64,000 nt of DNA, from the NCBI GenBank assembly GCA_018287875.1, contig JAGVVL010000002.1:2480001-2544000 (forward strand), given 5' to 3'. Shown piece after piece: positions 1 to 10,299 of the stretch. The position numbers and the translations under genes were made by a program. Position 1 is the first letter of the stretch. Each line of letters opens with the position of its first letter. Source of the DNA: Nigrospora sphaerica (lineage: Eukaryota > Ascomycota > Sordariomycetes > Amphisphaeriales > Apiosporaceae). The notes below the pieces were generated by a model, which did not search any database, was not told where the DNA came from, and was given only the letters and a program-made list of their open reading frames with translations.

Positions 1-762
1 TCCTTCATCGAAATGCACGAGGACAAAGCTGAGATAAGACCAGCCAGAAATGTCGTCGTGGTGCTTGAAGCACCACTGTTTGACGTCGCTGGCGACCGTC
101 GTGAGCAAGTCACCTCGAGGCGGCGGCGTCGGGTTGCACAGCAGCCACCTGGCGTGATGCCAGGCGTAGTAGTTTCTCGGGTGTCTCTCTGCGGCTATCA
201 TGATAACGCTCGTCAAGTCCGACCGAATATCGATGGGCACACGGCAGCGGTGAAACCAGTCCATCAACCACCGCCGATGGCTCCAGAGCGTGGGCGATTT
301 GGTGTGGCGATGGAGACGGGAGGTGAGCAGGCTGTCGACAAAATGCTTCTCCTGTCGGAGAATGAGCTCTGGCGGAGAGCGCTTGGCTTCCAGGCTGGAG
401 ACGATGGCGTGTTTCCTGATGTTGGCCGCCGTCAGGTGCTCCGGGTCCATCAAAAGAGCCACGGCGGTTGCCTGTACAGTCGCGGCGCTGGGCGGGCTGG
501 TGCGACCTGCCAAATGCTCGGCTATAATGCGATGTGCGACCAAAAAAGCCTGCACAAGTCTTAACTTGGGGATTGCTATCGCATTCCCGTCCTGGAGCAG
601 GTGAATGCCAGGCTCCAAGGGGTGGCTTTTGCCCAGCAGCTCAATCTCGAAGGGGATGCCGCTTGGCGATTGTGTCAACACTGCACTTATATCCCGGTAT
701 ACGGCTGTGGGGTCCTCGGACCGGAGGTTTGATATGATGTCTAGATCAAGTGAACGAGACAT
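1..762 (-). CDS. Protein prenyltransferase alpha-subunit repeat protein (PTAR1/ECM9-like), 3' end cut by window edge
   Basis: An uninterrupted minus-strand frame of 254 codons starts at ATG 762-760 (MSRSLDLDI) and runs off the left edge, so the C-terminus is missing. Two PPTA-type repeats are visible: LWSHRRWLMDW near residue 170 and NYYAWHHARWLL near residue 205. This W-x-H-R-R-W pattern is typical of protein farnesyl/geranylgeranyl transferase alpha subunits. The long non-repeat N-terminus fits the PTAR1/ECM9-type relatives better than the catalytic-complex alpha subunits (RAM2, BET4). A role in prenylation or Golgi trafficking is inference from family only. The gene is divergent from GET1, with about 600 bp of shared upstream DNA. 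No intron is needed in the visible part. Confidence 0.7.
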   Translation of the reverse strand, partial: MSRSLDLDIISNLRSEDPTAVYRDISAVLTQSPSGIPFEIELLGKSHPLEPGIHLLQDGNAIAIPKLRLVQAFLVAHRIIAEHLAGRTSPPSAATVQATAVALLMDPEHLTAANIRKHAIVSSLEAKRSPPELILRQEKHFVDSLLTSRLHRHTKSPTLWSHRRWLMDWFHRCRVPIDIRSDLTSVIMIAAERHPRNYYAWHHARWLLCNPTPPPRGDLLTTVASDVKQWCFKHHDDISGWSYLSFVLVHFDEG

Positions 763-1364
763 ATCGGAAAGACAAGCAAACGCCGACCTAGGTCCCGGGT
801 TGTCCCTTGGCAGGCATGCACTGAAGGCTGCCCGCCGAGCGGGAAAACAAACGAGAGGCCCGTGAGGTTAGTCAGGGCTGAGGGCAGACAGAGCACTGAG
901 GGCTGGAGCAGTCGCAATCTAACGCTCGTCGGGAAAGCCGTCGTTGGTGATGGGCGGAGCACCGGCGTCGTGCGTAGAGAAGCCAGGTATACCTTCACGA
1001 AGAGAGGCGGCTGGTATCAGAGTTACACAAGTAGATAGGTAAGTACTGAGCAGACAAGCAAGGCTTTTCTTGCTCCGGGCGTCGTGATACTGAGGCGGAG
1101 GTATTGTAGCTCTGCTGCTGGCGGTGCTAACGAAGCTTGAGGGCTGTTGCTGTTGGGTGTTGGGGCGATGGTGGGGTGAAGGGTGGTCGGCGAAAAAGGT
1201 GGGATTTTTCTCCGATGCGAATGTCGTAAACGTGCGCTGGCGTGCAGCCCAAGGCAGCTGGAGGTCAAGCTGGCCTCGTCTCGCCACGAGTTTTGTCCCG
1301 ACTGTCATCACCCCCAACCCCAACCCGACGTTTCCAAGCACGACGTCTGGCACCCTGGGACGAG
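763..1364. other. Divergent intergenic region between the PPTA-repeat gene and GET1
   Basis: These 602 bp separate two divergent start codons and must hold both promoters. I see no clear TATA box and no convincing ORF. The stretch 1170-1330 is pyrimidine/purine mixed and probably includes the GET1 5' UTR. Confidence 0.5.
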
Positions 1365-2159
1365 ATGCCGTCTCTACTGCTTGTAGTGCTGCTGGTCGAG
1401 GTCGCCGTCCACCTCGTCAACACCATCGGCGCGGCGACCATCAACAACCTGGTGAGACAAGACACGTCACGGCGGCAACCCGCCCCCGCTGGTGCGCGCA
1501 AAGACTGACCTGGCCAACCTCCACAGCTCTGGACTCTCTACCTGATGCTCCCAACTCCGACCTCGAGGGCCACGACCGAGCGCAAGCAGCTACAGACCGA
1601 GTACCTCAAGATCCGGCGCGACCTCAATGCGACAAGCAGCCAAGACGAGTTTGCGAAATGGGCCAAGCTGCGCCGCCAACATGACAAGCTGATGGAGCAG
1701 CTTGAGAAGATGAGTGCGTTGCCTGGCCGAAGGGCTTCTTCCCCACATGTGCGGTGTGTGCTGGTGGCTTTAATATGCTGACAGCCCGCCCCAGAGACAT
1801 CGCAAGATGCCGCCAAGGGCCAGTTTGACCGTACCGTGGGCATTGTTCGCTGGACAGCAACATCAGGCATGAAGATCTTTTTGCCATTCTGGTATTCGAA
1901 ACAGCCCATGTTCTGGCTCCCGAAGGGCTGGTTCCCCTACTACGTCGAGTGGATTCTATCCTTCCCGCGGGCTCCGCGTGGGAGCATCAGCATCGTATCG
2001 TGGCAGTTGGCTTGCAACGGCGTCATCATGCTGATCAGCGATACCATTACAGCCGTGCTAGGCTTGGTCCTGAGCGCCCGACTGCAGGAACGCAAGACGC
2101 CCGTCCCGGTTCCAGCCTCACAGCCAAAGTCGGCTGCGGAGAGCAAGAAAGATTCGTGA
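1365..2159 (+). CDS. GET1: GET1, Golgi-to-ER traffic / tail-anchored protein insertion receptor subunit
   Basis: Exons are 1365-1451, 1527-1713 and 1795-2159, giving 212 aa, close to the usual length of fungal Get1. With Get2, Get1 forms the ER-membrane receptor for the Get3 ATPase that delivers tail-anchored proteins (family knowledge; WRB/CHD5 family). The layout fits. An N-terminal membrane segment ([18 protein letters not shown]) is followed by a charged cytosolic coiled coil (about residues 40-92, rich in [18 protein letters not shown] heptads) that would contact Get3. Two hydrophobic segments lie in the C-terminal half (around [10 protein letters not shown] and [20 protein letters not shown]), then a short Lys/Ser tail. 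Intron 1 (75 nt) interrupts the end of the first TM segment. Intron 2 (81 nt) gives the junction [12 protein letters not shown]. Confidence 0.9.
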
Positions 2160-3008
2160 AGGACCGCGACGCGTGATCGATGCAAGGCACAGCGCCGGCA
2201 CCGCGCCGGTACATCGGGATGGCACATTTCTACTTTGTCGACGGCAGCTTCACCAAAAACAGGTTCATATCATAAATGAATGTATCTCATATATCTTGAC
2301 GCAGAGCACCTCATGGCGTGAAGCTGGAAACTCTGTAACACTGACTGAGATGACTCTTGGCAGAGTACTTTGGGTCGATCTAGGCATCCTTTTGACTTCC
2401 ACGACCACGGGAGAAAGGGTCGCGAAAGCTTCGAAGGCGCCAGCGTTTGTGTCTACGCACTTACCGTCGTCTGACCATATGCAGGAAATTCGGTCGGTGG
2501 CCACCAATTCGGAGAGGGGAGGGACAGCACCTGCGGCGGCGTGAGCAGAATTGAGCGCACGACGCGCGTTCTTCGCGGTCTGACAGACATAAAGGAGACC
2601 GTGGCGAGCCCGGAGTCGGTTGTGTTGATCAAGACAAAGGAATTTTGCGATGGGTGGGATGCGAGGGGCCCTTATAAACCTGAAAAGTGCTGAAGTGAGC
2701 TGGTTGGGTACGAGAGCTGAAGAGTTCAGCCACAGAAATCATAGGCAGTGGGCAACGTGGCTTGTTTGTGGCTGACGACATACCCAGCGACTCGGGCTGC
2801 AGGTTGGCAAGTACCTTAGTAACTACTTAGGTGAGTAAGTAGCGAGGCATGTAAGTATACATGTACATGTTAAAGTACACGTCAGGGCAGGGGGTCCCCA
2901 GTGCATGGATCCCTAATCTGGATCGCTGTAGATGCCAACTGGCTGACTTGGGAGTGCCGATTCAACAACACCTTCTTTGACCTGGCGCCGTAGTTCCAGG
3001 ACGTCAAA
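2160..3008. other. Intergenic region, GET1 3' side to membrane-protein promoter
   Basis: I see no supported gene. Positions 2810-2880 carry a cluster of GTACTTAG/TAAGTAC-type words (aagtaccttagtaactac, then acatgtacatgt), one of many similar intergenic clusters in this window. Confidence 0.4.
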
Positions 3009-4088
3009 ATGATTCCTTGGGGGACAGTCAAGTCACTTGCCATTTTCTTTGGACCCATCCTTCTTCCCAAAGCCATCGCGTACTTTCGCGCGCTCCGAGC
3101 TGGTCCCCCGCCGGGCGTCACGATCCGCCCGCTGTCTTTGCAGGTCGCCCGCGCCCTCTGGATCCTGGCCGTGGCCACGATCGTGTGCCTGATCGTGTCT
3201 CTCCCGCCCTTTGCGCCCGAGAACTTGTTCGTGCGCACGCAATCGCGCCTCCAGATTCCCACCGATGTTCTCTTCACTCGCCTCACGGCGCTCCGGCCCG
3301 GCAACGCCCTGACGGCCACCGACGACGCCCTGCGCGCCAAGTTCGTTAACCTCGAGAGCCGCCTGCTGTACCTGCAGTTCGGCCCCGAGGTGCTCGCCGA
3401 CTGCCCCTTCTGCAACGTCGACGACCCGCGCTCCTACTTCTACTACGCGCTGCCGGATCTCCTGGCGCCGCACCTCTACAACCTGCTCCTCCTGTCATTC
3501 GCCACGTCGGCCTGGTTCACTGGCCGCGCGGGCGCCAAGTGGCGCACGCCCGCCGTCATCAGCAGCGCGCTGGCCGCCGCCCTCGACCTTTACCTCGTCA
3601 GCAACTACAACTACCAGCAGAACGCGCGGGCGACACGGCTCGCCGACCTCGACCTCTTCTTCTGGGACCTGCGCGTCTACCGCACCGTCGGCCTGGCCCT
3701 CCTCGACGCCGCCTTCGCCGCGCTCCTCTACCTGAGCGCCACGAACCGCGCCTTCGCCTCGCCCCCGAGCCCCGCCGAGCGCGTCGAGGGCGTCGCGCGC
3801 GCCCTGCTCCTGACCAAGAGCAAGCTCAACGCCGTCGGCATCGTCAAGAATACGGCCATCCGCGACGAGGAGCTACGCCGCCGCGTCGAGGCCTATTGGA
3901 CCCACGAGGGGCGCCTCATGCGCGACGTCATGGAGGAGCGCGAGGTCATCGAGGGCGTTAACGATGCCCTGCAGAACCGCATCAACATTGGCGCCATTAC
4001 GCGCGACGCCGAGTCGTACGCCCTGAACATGTTGCCCCAGGCCCAGGAGGACGCCCGTGCTGCCCAGGAAGCCGCGGATAATGCGTAG
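3009..4088 (+). CDS. Conserved-looking fungal multi-pass membrane protein of unknown function
   Basis: A single-exon ORF of 359 aa starts at the ATG directly after CAAA (3009) and has strong GC3 bias. About five hydrophobic segments are visible: residues ~8-25 (LAIFFGPILLPKAIAYF), ~47-68 (ALWILAVATIVCLIVSL), ~154-170 (LYNLLLLSFATSAWF), ~178-196 and ~224-242. A charged, probably helical C-terminal region (about 255-359) follows, containing RALLLTKSKLNAVGIVKN and ending in Ala/Gln-rich sequence. I recognise no enzyme motif. From memory, relatives in some fungal annotations carry the label 'chorismate synthase protein', but no chorismate synthase signature is visible, so I would not use that name. 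The gene converges on the RUD3-like gene. Confidence 0.75.
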   Translation: MIPWGTVKSLAIFFGPILLPKAIAYFRALRAGPPPGVTIRPLSLQVARALWILAVATIVCLIVSLPPFAPENLFVRTQSRLQIPTDVLFTRLTALRPGNALTATDDALRAKFVNLESRLLYLQFGPEVLADCPFCNVDDPRSYFYYALPDLLAPHLYNLLLLSFATSAWFTGRAGAKWRTPAVISSALAAALDLYLVSNYNYQQNARATRLADLDLFFWDLRVYRTVGLALLDAAFAALLYLSATNRAFASPPSPAERVEGVARALLLTKSKLNAVGIVKNTAIRDEELRRRVEAYWTHEGRLMRDVMEEREVIEGVNDALQNRINIGAITRDAESYALNMLPQAQEDARAAQEAADNA

Positions 4089-4664
4089 GATAGATTAGAT
4101 GCCGTATCGGGAAAACGAATCGACAAGGAGAAGAAACCGCCAGACAGTCGCTCCGTCCTTATGCCCGCCAAAAACGGCCTCGAATGTGCACACAGCGATC
4201 CAGAGGCCGTCGTAATGGAATGCCCCAACGTAGCGAGGGACGGTGTGTGGCTGGTACCCGCGACTCGTCCGTCCCTGAAGCGCGAGCGGTTCGTGGGACT
4301 CGGTAAATCCGCCTTCAAGCAGCGCGTCACGACCCGGATTGAGAGGAGGGAAGTTGGTTCCATGGAGAAAGAAGCAAACGTTCAGAAGCCAAGTCGGGCA
4401 AAGACCGAAGACGACGTACCTGTCATAGCGGCCATAGCGGGATCCGATTAGGAAGCATAGATCGTCACCATGGGAGGTTAAGTAAAGTATAATTCCTATC
4501 CTCTTGTCGGACGAAGATGCATCACACAAATGTAGCAGCAGATCGAATGCTCCCCATGCTACCGCATAGTGTCCTGAAACGCCGCACTTCACCAAAAATG
4601 CTACATCTTGTGTACGTCTTGTCGTCGCCAGAAGAAACCAGGAGTGGGAACCCTTGTGTGCTGT
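4089..4664. other. Convergent 3' intergenic region
   Basis: This stretch lies between two converging genes and presumably holds both 3' UTRs and polyadenylation sites. A short near-direct repeat (catagcggc / catagcggg) occurs at 4423-4441. No supported ORF. Confidence 0.4.
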
Positions 4665-6540
4665 CTATGGCCGTGGGGTGCCAGGAGGCCCGCTCGACGT
4701 ACTGCCCTTTCTCGATGTGCTGCCCCCCACTGAGCCCTCATCGGCACTCCTTTCCAGGAATCCCTGCCATAAGTCGGCCAGGGACTCCTTCGCCGATGAC
4801 GGGTTGGGTTCCGAGAAGAACTCGGTACTCAGCGAAGGCGTACTGGGCGTGCGCTGGAACGGCGAATTCGGCAATCTCAGGCTGTTGCTGGCAGTGCCGG
4901 GACGCGCTAATCCGGCTTGTTCCCTTTGCTCGTCGCTCCAGGTCAAGAGGCCAGCGATGACCTGCAGGATCTGGAACTTCTTGGGGTCTGACCGATCCAG
5001 GGCCAGAAATTGGAGGAAGTGATTCGTCACGATTTGCCTACACGCAGTATCAGTAACGCGGTGGAAGGGGGTAATATGGCCGTTGAGGCGTAAAAGGGGG
5101 ATAGGGGCCGGGCGTACTTGTCGATGCTGTCTTCCGGTTTCGTCTTCTTGAGATAGCGCAGCGCTTTGGTTAAGTGATCGTTAAGGACAATAGCCTCGTG
5201 CCTCAGCTTGCCGATGAGCAGGTTCTTCTCTTTGACCTCCTTTTCGTAAGGCGCCGTGCGCTCTACCTCTTTCTGCAGGGCCTCCTTGACAGCCTCGGCC
5301 TCGGAAGCACGGGCATCCGCCTCTTTCACCAGCTTCTTCAAGGCCTGAAGCTGCTCCTCGGACGTTTCAACCATTTCGCGGAGCTCCCTCTTTCGCGCAT
5401 CTTGTATGTCCTGGAGGGCTCTCTGCAGGCTATCGACGGCTTGGGATTGGGTATCCCTTTCCGAAACAGCCCGCTCGTAGTTCTCGCGCAACGAGGCGAC
5501 CTGCTCTTCCAAGGCGGCCGCCTTCTCGGCTAGACTTTCCCGGATGGATCGTTCTTCCATAGCGAGGACTTCCCAGTCTCCCATGGCATCCTTGGCGGCC
5601 TCGGCCTCTTCCCTCAAGTGCCGCAGCTGCTTGATTAGGTCTTCTTTCTCCTTCATCGAGTTGTGCTGTGATAGGTTGTTGCGGCTACGAAGGCTTGACA
5701 GCTCCCTCGTGGCGTCCTGTAGCTCCGTCTTCAGGCCCTCGAGCTGTTCCTGGTAATGTTGGGAGCTGTTCTGCAGCTCCTCGTTCTGGGCCTCGAGCTC
5801 CTCAACGCGTTCTTTCGCCTCTTCGAGCTCCTCACGGTCTCGCGCCAGGCGACTGCCCAGCGTTTCTTTGATCTTCTCGACGCGGCCAAGGAGAGTCTGG
5901 TACTGCTCCTCGGCCTGCTCTTTGGCGGCCTCGCTTTCTTCCAGGTCCGACTTGAGCTGCGTCGTCTCGTGGTTGTGCGTCTCCTGGATGCCCTCGAGCT
6001 GTTTGCGCAGCTGTTCGACCTCGGCCCGGAGGGCCTCGCGCTCTTGCGACATGGCCTCTAACCGTGCGCCCGTGTCGGCGCCCGTGTCGGCGGCGGGCGC
6101 AGCGGTGCTGTCCATGGAGCTGTGTGCGGTCTGGGGAGGGTGTCCGTTGGTCTTGGGCGGTAATGAGCGACCATTCGAAGAGGGTGGGCGTTGTGCCTCC
6201 TGCGCAGCGCCACGGTCAGTCTTCTCCGCGGCCTGTGAGGCATCGGCTGGCCGCATTTACCACTGGGGAGTCTTGGGTATCGGATAGTTCTTCGTCGTCG
6301 TCATTGCCCGGCTCGAGGCCATTCGATGGAGCGGCGTCTATGCCCTTGTCATCGTCGGCAGCCCCGTCCTGAGGCTTCTGCTTAGCCGGGTTGCTGGTCT
6401 TCTTCTTTTTGTTGTTCTTCTTCTTGTTCCCGGGCGCTGGGTGGGCTGGAAGGTCAGCTACCACTGAGGCTCCCCTGGGGTGGGAAATTGCGACACGGAC
6501 CTGGGCTCGCTTGCTGCTGTGCTGGCTCGGGTGGAGTCAT
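4665..6540 (-). CDS. RUD3: RUD3-like golgin with coiled coil and C-terminal GRAB/GRIP-related domain
   Basis: Minus-strand exons are 6501-6540, 6261-6436, 5118-6199 and 4665-5037, giving 556 aa. A Lys-rich then acidic disordered N-terminus leads into a very long coiled coil (about residues 115-400, Glu/Gln/Lys/Leu heptads). The C-terminal module contains LIGKLRHEAIVLNDHL, then QIVTNHFLQFLALDRSD and WSDEQREQAGL. That is the GRAB (GRIP-related Arf-binding) arrangement of yeast Rud3 and GMAP-210, which tether membranes at the cis-Golgi through Arf1 (family knowledge). A Ser/Pro-rich tail follows. Intron 2 is taken as 61 nt (6200-6260) because it has an ACTGAC branch site; a 28-nt alternative ending at CTCACAG keeps the same frame but is too short. 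The GRAB domain is split by the last intron (junction DK-QIVTN). Confidence 0.85.
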
Positions 6541-8119
6541 TGTGACGATGGGTCGAGATCCAATGTAGAACAGTCGAGATGCAGAGGAAGCATTGGTCTG
6601 GATTTATATGGCGTGCAGGATTGGGCTGGCCAACGTCAATGCTAACCAGGTCCAGATTTGCCCGTTTCGTGATGCGGGTCGAGGTCAGAAGCTCACACGT
6701 AAGCCTTTAAGCTCAAGGGATCGGACGTGAACACGGGCAACGGCTGCTGGCCACTTCTGCAAGCCGATAGGCCTTCTGAACAGGCTACTCGGCTGCAAAT
6801 GGCCCTAGGGAAGCCCGCCAGCCCGCGTATTGTGTACCTACCAAGGCTGGAGCAGGGTACCTGCTTGTACCTACCCTACAGTGAGCGAGCCCTGCGCATT
6901 TGTCCGCGCGTGCAATCTCCGGTGCCTCTCCCTCCCGTTGGGTACATGTATTTATTCATGGATGGGAATGGGAATACCTTCCGAGTGCATTAGTGGTTGC
7001 GATATAACAACCCCAATGGGATATAGCGAGAATCCGAGAGGATAGCCAATCAGGCCACGCCGCCATTCCAGCCAGGCAGGCACCAATCCAGAAGCTGTTG
7101 TTGGGTCCCAGTAGCCTAAGCTAATGACCCAGGCACACAATGTACAAAGCACCTATCCATTTATACTAGGTACTGAAAGACGTCGCACGTGGAGGGCGCA
7201 ACTGCTGCTAAGCAGTTACAGTTCCGCCTTTGCAACAGAATATTACCTGTACTTGGCCGTCCTATAGTCCTCCTATCTTTCCTTACGTGTACCCACGTCG
7301 GTAAAATACACAGTTAACAAACTTCCTCACCAGGTGCTTTTCAAGTACGTGGTGTTCGGCTGGGCTTAAGCCCCGAGTAAGTTAGGTGCTGGATGGTTTA
7401 ACGGTGTCCTTAAGTACCCAAAACGGCCACACAGACGACCACCTAGACGACGACGCGGATAAGCACTGACAAAAAGATGCGCCCGGTGGAAGGACCTGAT
7501 ACCGAATGCGGTAGGTATATAAGCCACCTCGATTAACCCGTTCCCAATTTAATTTTCTTCTGGTTCCTCACATATTTCCCCCCTCATCAATCTTACAATC
7601 CTCATCGCGCGCAACTGCGCGTTGGGACCAAGACCGGTGAGGCAGATCAACTGCCTTTATAATCCTGGCTACTCAAAATTCGTGGGCAGTCAGGTTCGCT
7701 TAGTGCAAACATGTCCTTTCCGTGACCTCTGGCTTGGTGGCCACGTAACCCCGTCGTCTTGGTTGCCAACAACAAATTACCTCGATATGCCGTACACATA
7801 AGATATCCTCATGAGTCCGCGTTCAGCCATGGCATACTATTGAGGCACAACTGAGAATAAGGGCAAGGTCGACGCCCTCATGCTGTTGCATCCCGGAAAG
7901 TTTGACACGGCCCGCTGAGGCAATCCTGCCACTATACAGGCTGTTTGTTCCGGGATCTGGGAGCGAACGTAGGCTGCAAGTTCTGCGATCGGTTGGTTGG
8001 ATACGAATTCAATACTACATCCCTAGCTCCCGACGCCAACAGTAGTATGCAGAGGAAATCTGAGAAACGAAACAAACACCGGCACGCCTCCTGGATTCCA
8101 TGACCCGTAAGATATCCGC
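6541..8119. other. Intergenic region upstream of the golgin gene; TATA-like site but no ORF
   Basis: These 1.6 kb between the RUD3-like start and the NOP15 3' end hold no convincing protein ORF. GTACCTAC-type words cluster at 6836-6880. A TATATAAG box at about 7516 is followed by a pyrimidine-rich leader-like stretch (7545-7610) and two small potential hairpins near 7608-7655 (see findings). Confidence 0.4.
7516..7523 (+). promoter_or_regulatory. TATA-like element without a downstream gene
   Basis: TATATAAG is followed about 30 bp later by a pyrimidine-rich, initiator-like region. No ORF of note follows on the plus strand before the NOP15 3' end, so any transcript would be non-coding. It could equally be chance. 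Confidence 0.25.
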
Positions 8120-9417
8120 CTACGACTTTGCCTTTTTGGCCTTCGGCTTCTTCGCCTTGCCAGCCGTTTTGGCTCCGCTCTGCTTGCCCTCCTTGGCCGG
8201 TTTGCTGACGGCGACCTCCGTCGCCGGAGTGGCGTCTTCCTCCTTTGTGGCCTCGATGGCCTTGAGTGCCTCCTCGCTGGCCGCGGTACCCGGGACAGCC
8301 TTCAGTTCCGGCGCTTCGAACTCGTAGCCAAGCTCTTTCAACTTCTGAGCTTGGTCGGCACGCTTTTTGTTTGCCTGAGTTATCTTCTCGGCCCATTGCG
8401 ACTCCGTCTTGGGCTTCTTCAGCCGATTTCCAGCGATCTTGGTTTGCGGAACAGCCTTGAACCGACGGTTGGCTCCCTTCCAAAGATTCGGGTGCAGCTG
8501 GGACTTGGGGACCAGTTGGCAAAGTAATATGCGGCCAAACACTGTGAATCAACAGTCAGTATGGCCACTTTCCGTGTGCGCATGGGCGCCGTGGTTGGCT
8601 TACGGAGGTACTTGTCCATAGCCTTGACAGCGTACTCGGCCGTCGACAGTTCTGCGAACTCGACAAAGGCGTAGTGCTTGCTTTTGCCTGCACGCAGCGT
8701 GTTAGCGGTTGCCTCGCAATGCGACCAGAGGTAGATCGACACCATACCCGTCTTCTTGTTTCTTGACAGCCGCACGCGGTTGACTTGGCCAAATTGCTCG
8801 AAGTAATCGCGCAACTGGTGCTCATAAAAGCCGTGGGGAAGATGTGACACGAAGATGACACCCGGCTCGTCTTTGTTGGTCTTGGCCGCCTTTGCGACTT
8901 CCTTGGGGACCGAGGGCACCTTGCCAACGTCGTCACCCTCTTGGAATTCCACGGTACCCTCTGCGGCGGCGTCGTCCTCGACGTCGCTGGCGGCCACTCC
9001 GGCGAGGGCTAGGATCTGGTCCTCGTCCTCGTCTTCGTCTCCCGAAATCGGGTGCTCATCGTCTTCGGCTACCTCCTTGGGAGGCTCCGCGACCTCGGGT
9101 TTAGACTTGGTCTTCTTGGCCGCCTTCTTAGGTGTGCTGTCGGCTTCCGAGGCCTTGGTCTTCTTGGATCTGGCGGGACTCGCCTCCTCGGTGGCTTTAA
9201 CAGAGCGTCAGTACCGCGCAGACAAACGAGGCGGGGGGAAGGCGTGTTCGACCAACCTTTTCGCTTGGCGACCGCAACAGACTTGGTTTTGGTCGCAGGC
9301 GCTTTGGCCGTGGTAGTCGAGGCTTCGCAGTGGTCAGCGTAAGATACTAATTTTCGCAGCGATTCCGAGTCCACCGTCCATACCCGATGCCTTTCTGCTT
9401 CTCAATTCAGGTGCCAT
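8120..9417 (-). CDS. NOP15: NOP15-like nucleolar RRM protein (60S ribosome biogenesis)
   Basis: Minus-strand exons are 9384-9417, 9257-9322, 8748-9194, 8604-8687 and 8120-8541, giving 350 aa. The N-terminal 140 residues are Lys/Ala-rich then acidic. One RRM (about 143-222) follows, with RNP2-like VIFVSHLPHGF and RNP1-like KSKHYAFVEF; the RNP1 motif is created by splicing out intron 3. Next come the Nop15/NIFK-type follow-up LLFGRILLCQLV and a highly basic C-terminus ending AKKPKAKKAKS. In yeast, Nop15 binds pre-rRNA near ITS2 in pre-60S particles (family knowledge). The protein is longer than yeast Nop15, mainly in its charged tails. The first exon encodes only 11 residues. The gene is divergent from the SMN homologue. 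Confidence 0.88.
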
Positions 9418-10299
9418 TGTCGCGATGTCGGTGTTTTGATGGGTGCGCCTCTGCAAAAAGCAGAAACTTTTTCTTTTGGGTTGTCACGCTCACCACCCCT
9501 GCAACTGAGCTAGCTACTACGTACTAGCACCCGTAGCCCGCCCATCCATTCTGTAGGCTGGTGCCCGTGCCCCACCAGGCTGCTATGGATGGAAGGGTCC
9601 TCTCCCACTTTGTACGTACCCCATAAGATCCTCCTTTCTACCGAGATAGTCCTCCTATGGAAACCCTATGCTCAAGGGCAAAGTACAAATATTGCTTCAT
9701 GGGGGTACCCGGGCATGTCTACGTTCATAGGGGTGGCTTCTGCACCTGTCTTGGGATTTGGTGGCCTCTGTTCAAGATAATGGGCGCTTAAATGATATCC
9801 GACTGGAGGTAGAGCAATAAACCCCCGCTTGGTGGGGCGTCCAACTGTACTTGCATCCCATCGTAGCCTCCCTCCAACCTACGTACCCAAAGAATTACCT
9901 ACCTACCGACTCATCAGGGCTACTCAGGCTACAGGGAGAAGATACAAGAACTTCTCTCCTCTTTGCTTCTACCCAAGGCAGCTGAGTGCCCGAAGAATCA
10001 CAAGGCTTTCAGGACAGCGAGGCAACCCATCACTACAACCAATCACTGCAAGCTCAACCTTGGACTCTAGCTCGAGCTGCGGGAGAGACCTCAGACGCTG
10101 GAGATCGCCTGACGGCTGGACGACATTCCACGCTAACGCCCGGGGGCTGTTCCGAGACCCTGCCAAACCGCCTGCCAGCGCTCCCGGAAGCGCAGGGAAA
10201 TATTGGGGACCAAACTGTCGCATTCGGCAATCCGACTCGCTCCTAGTTAACTTCCATTCCCGGACCACAACGTTCCGTTACTCAGCTGCCGGCAACACC
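9418..10299. other. Divergent promoter region NOP15 / SMN
   Basis: These 882 bp separate the two divergent ATGs. A frame stays open upstream of the SMN start from about 9829 and in register with it, but contains no ATG before 10300, so I treat it as 5' leader. A cluster of CTACGTACC/TTACCTACCTACC words lies at 9879-9909. Confidence 0.45.

Noticed and set aside
9829..10299. N-terminal extension of the SMN gene in the same frame
   Set aside because: There is no ATG before 10300, the composition is random-looking, and SMN proteins normally begin just before the acidic Gemin2-binding helix.
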